Below, in pieces: positions 1 through 9,781 of a DNA stretch of 64,000 nt. Within the stretch, counting starts at the first letter, position 1. Each line of letters opens with the position of its first letter. Made by a program: the position numbers and the translations under genes. The DNA comes from an uncultured Bacteroides sp. (GTDB lineage Bacteria > Bacteroidota > Bacteroidia > Bacteroidales > Bacteroidaceae), in assembly GCF_963677945.1 (NCBI RefSeq), contig NZ_OY782578.1:1240001-1304000 (forward strand). The letters run 5' to 3'. Below the pieces are notes generated by a model. That model was not told where the DNA came from, ran no database searches, and saw only the letters and a program-made list of their open reading frames with translations.

Positions 1-2
1 CT

Positions 3-1532
3 CTTATTTCTAAGCATCATTTGATGTCTCTTACTGATGCCCTGAAGAATATACATTTCCCTAAGAATCCTGAGCTGTTGCGTAAAGCACAAATGCGTCT
101 TAAATTTGAAGAGTTGTTTTATATACAATTAAATATTCTACGATACAGTAAGGATCGGCAACAAAAATATCGTGGTTACATATTCGAGCATATAGGAAAG
201 GCTTTCAATGAATTCTATACCAAAAACCTTCCTTTTGAATTAACCGGAGCCCAGAAACGTGTTGTTAAGGAGATACGTAATGATGTGGGTTGTGGCAAAC
301 AAATGAATCGGCTTTTGCAAGGAGATGTGGGTAGTGGTAAAACGCTGGTTGCATTAATGAGCATGCTTATTGCTATTGATAATGGATATCAGGCATGCCT
401 GATGGCACCGACTGAAATTCTTGCAAACCAGCATACTGAAACTATAAAGGAACTGCTTTTTGGATTAAATATCCATGTGGAGTTATTAACAGGTTCCGTT
501 AAAGGTAAGAAGCGAGAAAAATTATTATCCGATCTGATTACGGGAAATATTAATATTCTGATAGGTACACATGCTATTATAGAGGATAATGTTACTTTCT
601 CAAAATTAGGATTAGTGGTGATTGACGAACAACACCGTTTTGGAGTAGCCCAACGTGCTAAATTATGGCAAAAAAGCATCTATCCCCCTCATATACTTGT
701 TATGACTGCGACTCCAATACCTCGTACGCTCGCTATGACTCTTTATGGCGACTTAGATGTTTCTGTTATTGACGAACTTCCTCCAGGAAGAAAACCAATT
801 GCTACTATGCATCAGTTCGACAACAGAAGGGAAAGCTTATATCTTTCAATTGGTAAGCAAATAGCAGAAGGACGTCAGGTTTATATTGTATACCCTTTAA
901 TAAAAGAAAGTGAGAAAATCGATTTAAAGAATCTGGAAGAAGGTTATCTCCATATTTGTGAAGCCTTTCCTCAGCATAAAGTTAGCAAATTGCATGGCAA
1001 GATGAAAGCTGCAGAGAAAGATGCCGAGATGCAGAGGTTTGTCAGTGGAGAAACACAGATTATGGTCGCTACTACTGTTATTGAAGTTGGAGTGAATGTA
1101 CCTAATGCATCTGTGATGGTGATTGAAAATGCAGAGAGGTTCGGACTTTCTCAATTACATCAGTTACGAGGAAGAGTTGGTCGGGGTGCCGATCAGTCTT
1201 ATTGTATTTTGGTTACTAATTACAAGCTATCCGAAGATACCCGTAAACGACTTGAAATTATGGTTCGCACAAATGATGGCTTTGAAATAGCAGAGGCCGA
1301 TTTGAAATTGCGCGGTCCTGGTGATTTGGAAGGTACGCAACAGAGTGGAGTAGCTTTTGATTTGAAAATTGCCGATCTTGCGCGAGATGGACAACTTCTT
1401 CAATATGTGCGCAATATAGCACAGGAAATTGTTGATAATGACCCTTTGGGCAGTAGTCTGGATAATGAATTATTGTGGAAACAACTCAAATCTTTACGTA
1501 AAACTAATGTAAATTGGGCGTCTATAAGTTGA
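3..1532 (+). CDS. recG: ATP-dependent DNA helicase RecG, C-terminal part (cut by window edge)
   Basis: RecG is a superfamily 2 helicase that regresses stalled replication forks and branch-migrates Holliday junctions. The frame is open from base 3, so the gene begins before the window and the N-terminal wedge domain is mostly missing. Visible are motif Q-like LTGAQ, Walker A GDVGSGKT (about base 320), motif II DEQH (about base 625), motif III TATPIPRT, and the C-terminal helicase lobe with VATTVIEVGVNVP and QLRGRVGRG. The end has the RecG-type LKLRGPGDLEGTQQSG stretch. It is followed by 145 non-coding bases and then the ndk promoter, so it appears to be the last gene of its own unit. The family call is very secure. 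Confidence 0.96.
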   Translation, partial: LISKHHLMSLTDALKNIHFPKNPELLRKAQMRLKFEELFYIQLNILRYSKDRQQKYRGYIFEHIGKAFNEFYTKNLPFELTGAQKRVVKEIRNDVGCGKQMNRLLQGDVGSGKTLVALMSMLIAIDNGYQACLMAPTEILANQHTETIKELLFGLNIHVELLTGSVKGKKREKLLSDLITGNINILIGTHAIIEDNVTFSKLGLVVIDEQHRFGVAQRAKLWQKSIYPPHILVMTATPIPRTLAMTLYGDLDVSVIDELPPGRKPIATMHQFDNRRESLYLSIGKQIAEGRQVYIVYPLIKESEKIDLKNLEEGYLHICEAFPQHKVSKLHGKMKAAEKDAEMQRFVSGETQIMVATTVIEVGVNVPNASVMVIENAERFGLSQLHQLRGRVGRGADQSYCILVTNYKLSEDTRKRLEIMVRTNDGFEIAEADLKLRGPGDLEGTQQSGVAFDLKIADLARDGQLLQYVRNIAQEIVDNDPLGSSLDNELLWKQLKSLRKTNVNWASIS

Positions 1533-1683
1533 AAATGTTTTTAATATACAGTTAAAATGCAGAATCTCGTTTTGCTGTATGTTTTATAACATATATGATA
1601 TTGATACGACTTATAGGCGGGGCTTTGCGGGATTCATTTTTAAAAAAGCGAACATTTTAATTCTAAAAAATAGTTAATTGGGT

Positions 1684-1714
1684 TTTGACTTTTCTCGGAA
1701 AAATGCTATCTTTG
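1684..1714 (+). promoter_or_regulatory. Bacteroides-type promoter for ndk
   Basis: TTTG at 1684-1687 and TATCTTTG at 1707-1714, separated by 19 bases, match the Bacteroides -33/-7 consensus (TTTG and TAnnTTTG). The predicted transcript starts near 1721, which rules out any ndk start upstream of that point. Confidence 0.75.
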
Positions 1715-1767
1715 AGAATATTAAAAATAAAACAGGACGTAAAACTGATAAAAAATCATTATTCTGC

Positions 1768-2229
1768 ATGGAACAAACTTTGGTAATACTAAAGCCTTGT
1801 ACTCTTCAAAGAGGATTAGTTGGTGAGATAACCAAACGTTTTGAACGGAAAGGTTTGAGACTTGCAGGAATGAAAATGATTCAATTAACAGATGATATTC
1901 TAAGTGAGCATTATTCACATCTTAGCACAAAATCATTCTTTCAACGCGTGAAAGATTCAATGATGACCGCTCCTGTTATTGTATGTTGCTATGAAGGTGT
2001 GGATGCTATTCAAGTTGTTCGTACGTTGGCTGGACCAACAAATGGACGTTTGGCTGCTCCCGGAACAATTAGAGGTGATTTTAGCATGAGTTTTCAAGAA
2101 AATATTATTCATGCTTCCGATTCACCCGAAACTGCGAAAGCAGAGTTAAACAGATTTTTTAAACCCGATGAACTCTTCGAGTATAAAGTAGCTACATTTG
2201 ATTATTTGTATGCTAACGATGAGTTTTAA
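1768..2229 (+). CDS. ndk: Nucleoside diphosphate kinase
   Basis: Transfers the gamma-phosphate of ATP to NDPs and dNDPs through a phosphohistidine intermediate, balancing cytoplasmic nucleotide pools. The protein is 153 residues, the normal family length. It opens with MEQTLVILKP and carries the NDK signature around NIIHASDS, with catalytic His115. The frame stays open 30 codons upstream to a TTG at 1678, but that extension overlaps the promoter, so the ATG at 1768 is chosen. The next gene starts within about 16 bases of the stop (or overlaps it, if an earlier ATG at 2219 is used), so the two may be cotranscribed. Confidence 0.95.
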   Translation: MEQTLVILKPCTLQRGLVGEITKRFERKGLRLAGMKMIQLTDDILSEHYSHLSTKSFFQRVKDSMMTAPVIVCCYEGVDAIQVVRTLAGPTNGRLAAPGTIRGDFSMSFQENIIHASDSPETAKAELNRFFKPDELFEYKVATFDYLYANDEF

Positions 2230-2245
2230 TCGAAAAATAGTACGA

Positions 2246-3139
2246 ATGAATTTTATTTGCGTTAAAACAATGTTAGTAGCTGCCGCGGCAATGGTAAGTC
2301 TGAGTTCTTTTTCTCAGGATCTTATTGCACGTCAGGCTCCTATTGACAGAAAATTAAAGAGTGTTGATTCCTTAGCTTTACAGAAACAGATAAGAGCTGA
2401 ACAAGCTGCTTTTCCTGCTTACAGCTTGTACCCAAGCTGGAATAATGAGTATGTGCATGCTTATGGAAGAAATTCTGAAACAGTTATACCCGAATCGTTC
2501 ACAATTGATCTAAGAGGCTTTTACATGCCTACTCCAAGCAGAAAAATCACATCTCCATTCGGCCCTCGTTGGAGAAGAATGCATAATGGACTTGATTTGA
2601 AAGTTGAAATTGGTGATACAATTCGCGCGGCGTTTGATGGGAAAGTACGTATTGTAAAATATGAAGCTCGTGGATATGGGAAATATATTGTAATACGTCA
2701 TGCAAACGGACTTGAAACGATTTATGGGCACTTGTCTAAACAATTAGTAGATCCGGATCAAATAGTTAAAGCTGGCGAAATTATCGGTTTGGGAGGTAAT
2801 ACAGGACACTCAACTGGTTCTCACCTCCATTTTGAGACTCGCTTTTTAGGTATTGCTATAAATCCGGCATTAATGTTTGATTTTCCAAATCAGGATGTTG
2901 TAGCTGATACATATACATTTAATAGAAATAGTAGATATGAACGCAAGGGAGCTACTGCTGTTGCAGCTTCTAACGATGCCGGTGACGATAATGTTATTAA
3001 GTATCACAAAGTTCATAGAGGAGATACACTTTCTAAAATTGCAAAAGAAAGAGGAGTTACTATTGCTGAGTTGCGTAAAATGAATGGTCTCACAAAGAAA
3101 TCAAGACTAAAACCAGGTCAGATTATACGTTGTTCATAG
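2246..3139 (+). CDS. M23 family metallopeptidase with C-terminal LysM domain
   Basis: Probable exported peptidoglycan endopeptidase (LytM/NlpD type) of the periplasm. The protein is 297 residues. The N-terminus is a signal peptide ending near SLSSFSQ. The M23 domain covers about residues 95-205 and keeps the zinc and catalytic residues: H113 and D117 in HNGLD, and H193 and H195 in HLHFE. A LysM peptidoglycan-binding domain occupies about residues 253-297 (HRGDTLSKIA to LKPGQII). An earlier in-frame ATG at 2219 would overlap ndk by 11 bases and only lengthens the signal peptide. A strong terminator follows. Because the catalytic residues are intact, it should be an active enzyme and not a NlpD-like degenerate activator. 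Confidence 0.88.
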   Translation: MNFICVKTMLVAAAAMVSLSSFSQDLIARQAPIDRKLKSVDSLALQKQIRAEQAAFPAYSLYPSWNNEYVHAYGRNSETVIPESFTIDLRGFYMPTPSRKITSPFGPRWRRMHNGLDLKVEIGDTIRAAFDGKVRIVKYEARGYGKYIVIRHANGLETIYGHLSKQLVDPDQIVKAGEIIGLGGNTGHSTGSHLHFETRFLGIAINPALMFDFPNQDVVADTYTFNRNSRYERKGATAVAASNDAGDDNVIKYHKVHRGDTLSKIAKERGVTIAELRKMNGLTKKSRLKPGQIIRCS

Positions 3140-3158
3140 ATTTTTCAATGATATTTAA

Positions 3159-3209
3159 AAGAAGAGGATGCTTTAATGTAATTTAGAGCATCCTCTTCTT
3201 ATTTTTTCT
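3159..3209 (+). terminator. Rho-independent terminator after the M23 peptidase gene
   Basis: A perfect 14-bp inverted repeat (3159-3172 and 3187-3200, arms AAGAAGAGGATGCT and its complement) is followed by a T-rich run to about 3209. Confidence 0.85.
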
Positions 3210-3220
3210 TAATAATTTCT

Positions 3221-3228
3221 TAACTTTG
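3221..3228 (+). promoter_or_regulatory. -7 promoter element before the DUF1599 gene
   Basis: TAACTTTG matches TAnnTTTG and lies directly downstream of the previous terminator. It fixes the start of the next gene at or after about 3235. Confidence 0.65.
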
Positions 3229-3246
3229 CACTTTATTTATAATGAA

Positions 3247-3804
3247 ATGAAAGATACTAAGCAACAATTTGAACATGTTATAGCTCTCTGTCGTGATTTG
3301 TTTTTTAAGAAGCTTCATGATTACGGACCAGCATGGCGCATTTTACGTCCGGCTTCTGTGACAGATCAGATTTTTATAAAAGCAAATCGTATACGCTCAA
3401 TTGAGACTAAAGGAGTTTCATTGGTAGATGAAGGAGTTCGGTCTGAATTTATAGCTATTGTAAATTATGGAATTGTAGGATTAATTCAGCTTGAATTAGG
3501 ATATGCAGAATCTGCAGATATCACTGTTGATGAAGCGATGGTTTTGTATGATAAATATGCTAATTCCGCTTTAGAATTGATGCTGGCTAAAAATCATGAT
3601 TATGATGAGGCTTGGAGATCTATGAGAATAACCTCGTATACAGATCTTATTTTAATGAAGATTTACAGGACTAAACAAATAGAAAGCCTGTCCGGGCAAA
3701 CTTTGGTTTCGGAAGGAATAGATGCCAACTATATGGATATGATTAATTATTCTGTATTTGGTTTGATAAAAATTGAATTTGGAGACAAAGAATCAGCAAA
3801 ATAG
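3247..3804 (+). CDS. DUF1599 domain-containing protein (two repeats)
   Basis: A protein of about 185 residues made of two tandem copies of the same domain, about residues 8-90 and 100-183. Each copy has a [10 protein letters not shown] or [10 protein letters not shown] motif, a SxTDxI stretch with a basic helix, and a [14 protein letters not shown] or [14 protein letters not shown] ending. This pattern is the DUF1599 (nucleotide-modification-associated) family, common in Bacteroidales next to a DoxX-type gene and tpiA. No reaction is established that I can name. The start is the ATG at 3247, just after the promoter; the longer TTG start at 3226 sits inside the promoter. The 3' end overlaps the next reading frame by about 32 bases, suggesting translational coupling. 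Confidence 0.8.
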   Translation: MKDTKQQFEHVIALCRDLFFKKLHDYGPAWRILRPASVTDQIFIKANRIRSIETKGVSLVDEGVRSEFIAIVNYGIVGLIQLELGYAESADITVDEAMVLYDKYANSALELMLAKNHDYDEAWRSMRITSYTDLILMKIYRTKQIESLSGQTLVSEGIDANYMDMINYSVFGLIKIEFGDKESAK

Positions 3805-5095
3805 AATTTTGGATGTATGGGTGAATCTTTGTAGATTTCTCCTTGGCATTGTATTTGTTTTCTCGGGTTTCGTGAAAGCTATAGATCCGCTTGGTTCTAC
3901 CTATAAGATCCAGGATTATGCTGAGGCCTTTGGATTAACTTCATTTATGCCTGATTTTCTCCCTCTTACCCTTGCTATTTTTCTCGCTGTTTTTGAACTT
4001 TCAGTGGGAGGATATCTTCTTTTCGGGATTCGGAAAAATACAAGTACTGCATTAGCTCTGTTGATGCTAATCTTTATGACTCCTCTCACTTTTTATTTAG
4101 CTCTAAAAAATCCTGTTTCTGATTGTGGCTGTTTTGGTGATGCCTTGGTTTTGACTAACTGGCAGACTTTTTACAAAAACATAGTATTGCTTATTGCTGC
4201 AATTTCTTGCTTTTTCTGGAAACCTCGGATTATTAGACTTGTCAGCGAAAAAACTCAGTGGCTAATTGCTTTATATATTATCTTTTTTGGCTTAGTTCTA
4301 TCCATTTACTGTTATCGGAACTTGCCAATTTTAGATTTCCGTCCTTATAAAATTGGAACTAACGTACTTCAGAGTATGTTGATACCTGAAGGAGCGAAGA
4401 AAAGTATTTATGAGAATTTCTTTACTCTTGAAAAGAATGGAGTAAAGAAAGAATTTACATTGGAAAATTATCCGGATAGTACCTGGAAATTTGTTGATTC
4501 AAGAACTGTTTTAAAAGAGAAAGGTTACGAACCTCCAATTCACGACTTCTCTATTACTGAAATGAAAACAGGGGAGGATATAACGAATAAGATACTAACT
4601 GATAAAGGTTACACTTTCTTATTGATAGCGCATCGAATTGAAGAAGCTGATGATAATGATATTGATTTAATCAATGAAATTTATGACTATAGTGTTGAGA
4701 ATAGCTATTCTTTCTATTGCCTTACCTCTTCTTTAGATACTCAAATAGAACAGTGGAAAGGTAAAACTGGTGCAGAATATCCTTTCTGTTTTAGTGATGA
4801 TGTTACTTTAAAAACAATAATTCGTTCTAATCCGGGATTGGTCTTGATTAAAAACGGGGTTATTTTAAATAAGTGGCATCATTCAAATTTGCCGGATGAA
4901 TATGCTCTTTCTGGAAAGCTTGATAAGCTTGAAATAGGTCATCAGAAATTGGTTGATGATAAACATACTATTATTCTGGTTATATTATGGTTTATAATCC
5001 CTCTGTTATTTGTATTGGGATTAGACTTGTTAGTGATTAAACGACTTGATAAAAAACGACAAAGGAATTTAATTAACCCTTTAAAAAATAGAAAA
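3773..5095 (+). CDS. DoxX-type membrane protein (BT_3928 family), no stop codon before tpiA
   Basis: Inner-membrane protein whose N-terminal half is a DoxX/MauE-like bundle: hydrophobic segments near residues 15-35, 55-75, 85-105, 127-145 and 160-180, with a DCGCFGD redox-like CxC pair at C118/C120. About 220 soluble residues follow and may be thioredoxin-like, though no CxxC is visible. A last membrane segment (about residues 400-425) is followed by a very basic tail. There is no in-frame ATG near the N-terminus, so a TTG (3773 or 3809) or a GTG is probably used, overlapping the previous gene. The frame has no stop before the tpiA ATG at 5096 and runs through it to 5857 (694 residues in all). 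Homologues I know of are separate proteins. The function is probably periplasmic thiol or redox chemistry, not shown. Confidence 0.8.
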
Positions 5096-5857
5096 ATGAG
5101 AAAAAACATTGTTGCAGGAAACTGGAAAATGAACAAGACCCTTGCTGAAGGTTTAGCATTGGCAAAAGAGTTAAATGAAGTAATGGCTAACGAAAAGCCA
5201 AATTGTGATGTAATTATCGGTACTCCTTTTATTCATCTTGCATCTGTAGCTGCTGCTATCGATACAAATAAGATTGGTGTTGCTGCTCAGAACTGTGCAG
5301 ATCAAGAATCTGGTGCTTATACTGGTGAAGTTTCTGCTGCTATGGTTGCATCAACAGGAGCAAAATATGTAATCCTTGGTCACTCTGAACGTCGTGCTTA
5401 CTATCACGAAACTGCAGAAATCCTGAAAGAAAAAGTTGCTTTGGCTTTGGCTAATGACTTGACTCCAATTTTCTGTATTGGTGAAGTTTTGGAAGAACGT
5501 GAAGCTGGAAAACAAAATGAAATTGTATACTCTCAGTTGGCAGGTTCTTTGTTTGATCTTTCTGCTGAAGACTTTTCTAAAATCGTTTTAGCTTACGAAC
5601 CAGTTTGGGCTATTGGTACAGGTAAAACTGCTACTGCAGAACAAGCTCAGGAAATTCATGCATACATCCGTTCTACAATTGTTGAAAAATACGGAAAAGA
5701 AGTAGCTGACAACACTTCTATCTTGTATGGTGGTAGCTGCAAAGCTTCTAATGCAAAAGAATTGTTTGCTAATCCTGATGTTGATGGTGGTCTTATCGGT
5801 GGTGCTTCTTTGAAAGTTGCTGACTTCAAAGGTATTATTGATGCTTTTAATGCATAA
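5096..5857 (+). CDS. tpiA: Triose-phosphate isomerase
   Basis: Interconverts dihydroxyacetone phosphate and glyceraldehyde 3-phosphate in glycolysis and gluconeogenesis. The domain is 253 residues, normal length. Catalytic residues are present: K11 in GNWKMN, H96 in GHSERR and E168 in [13 protein letters not shown], plus the phosphate loop near GGSCKASN. The ATG at 5096 gives the family's usual N-terminus and follows an A-rich leader, so standalone TIM is probably made by internal initiation. The same frame is also open upstream through the whole DoxX-type gene, so a membrane-tethered fusion is possible. The codons look well biased, as expected for a highly expressed glycolytic gene. Confidence 0.97.
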   Translation: MRKNIVAGNWKMNKTLAEGLALAKELNEVMANEKPNCDVIIGTPFIHLASVAAAIDTNKIGVAAQNCADQESGAYTGEVSAAMVASTGAKYVILGHSERRAYYHETAEILKEKVALALANDLTPIFCIGEVLEEREAGKQNEIVYSQLAGSLFDLSAEDFSKIVLAYEPVWAIGTGKTATAEQAQEIHAYIRSTIVEKYGKEVADNTSILYGGSCKASNAKELFANPDVDGGLIGGASLKVADFKGIIDAFNA

Positions 5858-5864
5858 AAATTAG

Positions 5865-5907
5865 AAGTAGAAGGAGGAATTCTCTTCCTTCTGCTTTTTT
5901 TATTTTT
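5865..5907 (+). terminator. Terminator after tpiA
   Basis: An imperfect hairpin (AGTAGAAGGAGG against CTTCCTTCTGCT) is followed by a long T run. The next gene begins only a few bases later, so read-through into the SPOR gene and folE may be partial. Confidence 0.7.
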
Positions 5908-5912
5908 CAACC

Positions 5913-6359
5913 ATGAAACTTTATCCTGTTTTACTGTTGTTTTTATTTTGTCTTGTAACAGGTGTTAAAGCGCAAAATAATATAATTAAGAGTCTGGAAC
6001 GTCAGGAGCCTGGTTGTGGAACTGTGACAATTCACCAGGATCAACGTTTGGAATCTTTGATTGGATCGCAACATACCAAAGAAACAAAAGTTCTGAAAGA
6101 ATCAGGATATAGAATTCTTGTTTTTTCTGGCGGTGATTCAAGAGAAGCAAGGAACGCTGCATACGAAATTGAGGGAAAGGTGAAAAGCTATTTTCCGCAA
6201 TTACCGGTTTATACTATTTTTATCTCGCCAAGATGGTTGTGTCAGGCTGGCGATTATAAAACAATAGAAGAAGCGTATGCAATGATGAAAAAAATGAAGC
6301 AAACGGGAGCTTTTGGTGAAGCTTCTATTGTAAGAACGCAAATTATTATACCACTATAG
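5913..6359 (+). CDS. SPOR domain-containing exported protein
   Basis: A 148-residue protein with a signal peptide (MKLYPVLLLFLFCLVTGVKA) and a C-terminal SPOR-like domain over about residues 70-146 (GYRILVFSGG, then YTIFISPRW and GDYKTIEEAYAMM). SPOR domains bind denuded glycan strands of septal peptidoglycan, so an envelope or cell-division role is likely. Its stop codon directly abuts the folE start (6359/6360), so the two are translationally coupled. The position between tpiA and folE is conserved in Bacteroides as I recall it. The family call is good; the exact role is unknown. Confidence 0.8.
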   Translation: MKLYPVLLLFLFCLVTGVKAQNNIIKSLERQEPGCGTVTIHQDQRLESLIGSQHTKETKVLKESGYRILVFSGGDSREARNAAYEIEGKVKSYFPQLPVYTIFISPRWLCQAGDYKTIEEAYAMMKKMKQTGAFGEASIVRTQIIIPL

Positions 6360-6944
6360 ATGATGACTAAGGAAGAAGCTTTGAATTTCCAAATAGAAGA
6401 ATTAAAGAAAAACTATCATAATATATTAGAAATATTAGGAGAGGATGTAGACAGAGAAGGTTTGTTGAAAACTCCCGAACGAGTAGCCAAGGCAATGATT
6501 ACTTTAACCAGAGGATATGGAGAAGATCCTCACGAAGTACTTCGCTCTGCTAAGTTTAAAGAGGACTACAACCAAATGGTGATAGTTAAAGATATCGATT
6601 TCTTTTCTCTTTGTGAACATCACATAATTCCTTTTTATGGAAAAGTTCATGTAGCTTATATTCCTAATGGTTATATTACTGGTCTAAGCAAGATTGCCCG
6701 CGTAGTTGATATTTTCTCCCATCGTTTGCAGGTTCAGGAAAGAATGACTTTGCAGATTAAGGAATGCATTCAGCAAACTCTTAACCCATTAGGAGTAATG
6801 GTGGTTGTTGAAGCAAAGCATATGTGTATGCAGATGAGAGGAGTTGAAAAGCAGAATGCAATTACTACTACTTCTGATTTCTCGGGAGCTTTTAAGAATG
6901 CTACAACTCGTAGTGAATTTATGGACCTTATTGCCCATAAATAG
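6360..6944 (+). CDS. folE: GTP cyclohydrolase I
   Basis: Converts GTP to 7,8-dihydroneopterin triphosphate and formate, the first step of tetrahydrofolate synthesis (and of the queuosine precursor route where present). The protein is 194 residues. Zinc ligands C85 and H88 lie in LCEHH, with C156 in MCMQMRG. The signatures [12 protein letters not shown] and [22 protein letters not shown] are complete. The start can be the ATG at 6360 or 6363; the first abuts the stop of the SPOR gene. Its stop faces that of dnaG with only four bases between them, so the two transcripts converge. Confidence 0.97.
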   Translation: MMTKEEALNFQIEELKKNYHNILEILGEDVDREGLLKTPERVAKAMITLTRGYGEDPHEVLRSAKFKEDYNQMVIVKDIDFFSLCEHHIIPFYGKVHVAYIPNGYITGLSKIARVVDIFSHRLQVQERMTLQIKECIQQTLNPLGVMVVVEAKHMCMQMRGVEKQNAITTTSDFSGAFKNATTRSEFMDLIAHK

Positions 6945-6948
6945 TGGC

Positions 6949-8928
6949 TTATTTTTTTAAAAAAACTCTGTCACCAAGTCTTTTGGCCATCATATTACGT
7001 ATTCTTTCTATATCCTTATAGCGTTTTATTATGGCCGTATATTTTTCTTCAGATTTACTATTCTCAGGATCCTGAAGTGCATACATAATGTGTTTTAGCT
7101 CCTCCTCTATAATGGCATTCTTAAAACTGGTCATAAGAGAAGGTACTAACTCGTGTAATCGTTCATCGTCTGTTATTATATGCTGCCCTTTGGTGTGATA
7201 TTTACTTAGTTGGTCGCGGTCACTCGAAAGTTCTGCTGCTAGTTTACTTATTAATGGATCTGGGTGTGCAATAAAATATCTTGCGCAGATAAAGTTATTA
7301 TCTTTTAAATGTGCCCCTGCTTCAGATAGAATCTTTCGATGGATAGGATTGTGGAACTTTAAATCGTCCTGTTTTAAGTCATTGGTGATATATTCAATAA
7401 CTGTAGTCGGAGTTTCTTCTCCCTCTTCAGTTGTCATATTGCACATAACTTTCTCACCATATCTTACAAGTGCGCTCATGATAAGACGTTCGTACTGATA
7501 AAATTCGCTTCCTTCTTTTCCTTCAGCCGGAATAAATGACTGATAAATCTCTTCGGGAATGATTTCTTCTATAGGAGGAGGGAACTGAGCTTCGTTGTAT
7601 GCAGGTTTGTTATTCTTTTCCTGTTGCTTCTCAATTAATTTCCCCATCTCCATCTGGAGCAGTCTCTCTTCAACTCTTAGTAATTGACTACATTCTCTTA
7701 TATATACTGATCTGACTATTGCTTCGGGTATTACAGATATACTTCTTACAATATCCGAAATAAGCTCTGCGCGCTTCATCGGATCTTTTCCTGCTTCGTC
7801 AATTAACAGATTAGCTTTAAATCTGATAAAGTCTACTTCATGCTCATTGATATATGTCTGGAAATCTGTTGCGTTATGCTTTCTGGCAAAAGAATCCGGA
7901 TCATCTCCGTCAGGTAACAATACTACCTTGATGTTCATTCCTTCTTCCAGAAGCATGTCTATACCTCTAATTGAGGCTTTAATTCCGGCCATATCTCCGT
8001 CGTAAAGCACGGTGATATTATTTGTAAAACGATGAATTAATCTGATCTGCCCCGATGTTAAGGATGTACCGGACGAAGCAACAACATTTTCAATACCGGA
8101 CTGATGCATGGAAATAACATCGGTATATCCTTCTACAAGAAAGCACCTGTCTTGTTTAACAATAGCTTGCTTGGCGAAATATATACCGTATAGCTCGCTA
8201 CTTTTGTGATATATTTCAGATTCGGGCGAATTAACATATTTGGCTACTTTCTTGTCTGTAGTAAGAATTCGGCCTCCGAATGCTACAACCTTTCCGGATA
8301 GAGTATGAACCGGAAAAATAACTCTTCCTCTAAAACGGTCACTTAAGGAATGGTCATCGCGTTCATAGCACAGTCCGGTCTTCAGTAGAAATTCTTTTTG
8401 ATATCCTTTTCTCTGTGCCTCCTGTACCAAGGCATCACGTACATCAGTACTAAACCCAAGTTGGAATTTTTTTATAATATCATCGCGAAATCCTCTCTGC
8501 CTGAAGTAAGTCATTCCTACTGCTTTTCCATCTATATGATTCACAAGAATATCTTGAAAATAATCTCTGGCAAAGCCATTTACAATAAACATACTCTCTC
8601 TGGCGTTCTGGGCTTGCTTCTCTTCGTTGCTGAGCTCTCTTTCCTTTATCTCAATGTTGTACTTTTTTGCCAGAAATTTCAGAGCTTCATAATAAGATAA
8701 TTGTTCATGCTCCATAATAAAATGAACAGCGTTTCCACCTTTTCCGCAACTGAAACACTTGCATAATCCTTTAGAGGGAGATACACTGAAAGATGGCGTT
8801 TTTTCATTATGAAAAGGACAGAGCCCTACATAATTCACACCTCTTTTGCGTAAGGTTACAAATTCAGATACTACATCTACAATTTGTGCAGCATCAATAA
8901 TTCTATCTACGGTAGCTTGATCAATCAT
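6949..8928 (-). CDS. dnaG: DNA primase
   Basis: Synthesises RNA primers at the replication fork. The protein is 659 residues, family length. The N-terminal CHC2 zinc finger has C37, H40, C58 and C61. The TOPRIM core shows FLVEGYTDVISMHQ and LYDGDMAGIKA followed by LPDGDDPDSF. The C-terminal region after about residue 440 is the poorly conserved helicase-binding part. It is transcribed alone towards folE. A -7 element (TAATTTTG) lies about 22 bases upstream of the start. Confidence 0.97.
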   Translation of the reverse strand: MIDQATVDRIIDAAQIVDVVSEFVTLRKRGVNYVGLCPFHNEKTPSFSVSPSKGLCKCFSCGKGGNAVHFIMEHEQLSYYEALKFLAKKYNIEIKERELSNEEKQAQNARESMFIVNGFARDYFQDILVNHIDGKAVGMTYFRQRGFRDDIIKKFQLGFSTDVRDALVQEAQRKGYQKEFLLKTGLCYERDDHSLSDRFRGRVIFPVHTLSGKVVAFGGRILTTDKKVAKYVNSPESEIYHKSSELYGIYFAKQAIVKQDRCFLVEGYTDVISMHQSGIENVVASSGTSLTSGQIRLIHRFTNNITVLYDGDMAGIKASIRGIDMLLEEGMNIKVVLLPDGDDPDSFARKHNATDFQTYINEHEVDFIRFKANLLIDEAGKDPMKRAELISDIVRSISVIPEAIVRSVYIRECSQLLRVEERLLQMEMGKLIEKQQEKNNKPAYNEAQFPPPIEEIIPEEIYQSFIPAEGKEGSEFYQYERLIMSALVRYGEKVMCNMTTEEGEETPTTVIEYITNDLKQDDLKFHNPIHRKILSEAGAHLKDNNFICARYFIAHPDPLISKLAAELSSDRDQLSKYHTKGQHIITDDERLHELVPSLMTSFKNAIIEEELKHIMYALQDPENSKSEEKYTAIIKRYKDIERIRNMMAKRLGDRVFLKK

Positions 8929-8950
8929 TTTATTTTCTTTCGAATCTCTG

Positions 8951-8958
8951 CAAAATTA
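8951..8958 (-). promoter_or_regulatory. -7 promoter element for dnaG
   Basis: On the minus strand this reads TAATTTTG, matching TAnnTTTG, at a suitable distance from the dnaG start at 8928. An ATTG about 19 bases further upstream could be the -33 element. Confidence 0.55.
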
Positions 8959-9148
8959 CGAAAACTATCTTTCAAAACAATATTAAAAGAATTCTATATC
9001 ATGGATTTTATTTTATCTAAATTGATAAAGAACAATTCTTACCGGTAAAATATTACTTTTCTCCTGAAAAATAATAAGAAAGTGCAGCATCATCTGCCAC
9101 CTGCTACTAAATAGTATTCATAATATTGATTTTCAAGTATTTATTCTG

Positions 9149-9184
9149 GTGGGAGATAAAAATGTGATACATTTTATCTCCCAC
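9149..9184. repeat. 13-bp perfect inverted repeat
   Basis: GTGGGAGATAAAA at 9149-9161 is mirrored by its complement at 9172-9184, with a 10-base loop. There is no T run after it, so it is unlikely to be a simple terminator. The arm resembles the GTGGCAGAT motif found 800 bases downstream. Confidence 0.75.
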
Positions 9185-9702
9185 TAAAAGCATTTATCTG
9201 CTACCACGGGTTTAATCTCATTATATCATAAGTGCAATAGAATTGCTGAATAAATCTTCTTAGTGTTCTAACTAGAGGGTAAGCGCACGTAAAAACTAAC
9301 CGCATGGTGTATTTTGTGTTGTATCCAGAGATTAATCGAGTAAACGCCTATCTTCTGGGTGCTTGCTATAATATATTTTTCGAGTTCTATCTAGGTTTTA
9401 ATCACTTTTATATGGATACAATAGTGTGCCATTAAAAACAACCCCTTTATATTTGGGAGGTTTTACTCTCATCTATGGATATATAAATTGGTTTTAGAAG
9501 CATCCTCCTTATTTTTCTTTAGTCTATTCACTTTTATATCGCTGCAATGGCCAGACTCTATTTCATTGTATTATCTTCCATTTTCTGTAATGCCTGTTTA
9601 TGAATAACAAAAATATAATAATCCAATCTTGGTAATAACAGCAAAATCTGTAATCCAATTCCAGAAAAAGTCAACTACTGGTTTAATATCTTCCCAAGCT
9701 GC

Positions 9703-9765
9703 CTGGCCTTTCTGCAAACACTCACCGCTTTTTTTCAAAGACTCGCCACCTTTTTAAAATCCTCC
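9703..9765. repeat. Degenerate tandem units of about 20 bp (CTCRCC motif)
   Basis: CTGGCC (9703), CTCACC (9721), CTCGCC (9742) and CTCC (9762) are each followed by pyrimidines and then CAAA or AAAA. The spacings are 18, 21 and 20 bases. The pattern is weak, but it lies directly before the TGTACA array. Confidence 0.4.
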
Positions 9766-9781
9766 TAGACATCTTTGTGTA

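Noticed and set aside
3-1532. Truncated recG pseudogene
   Set aside because: The frame is open to the window edge, so the missing N-terminus is an effect of the cut.
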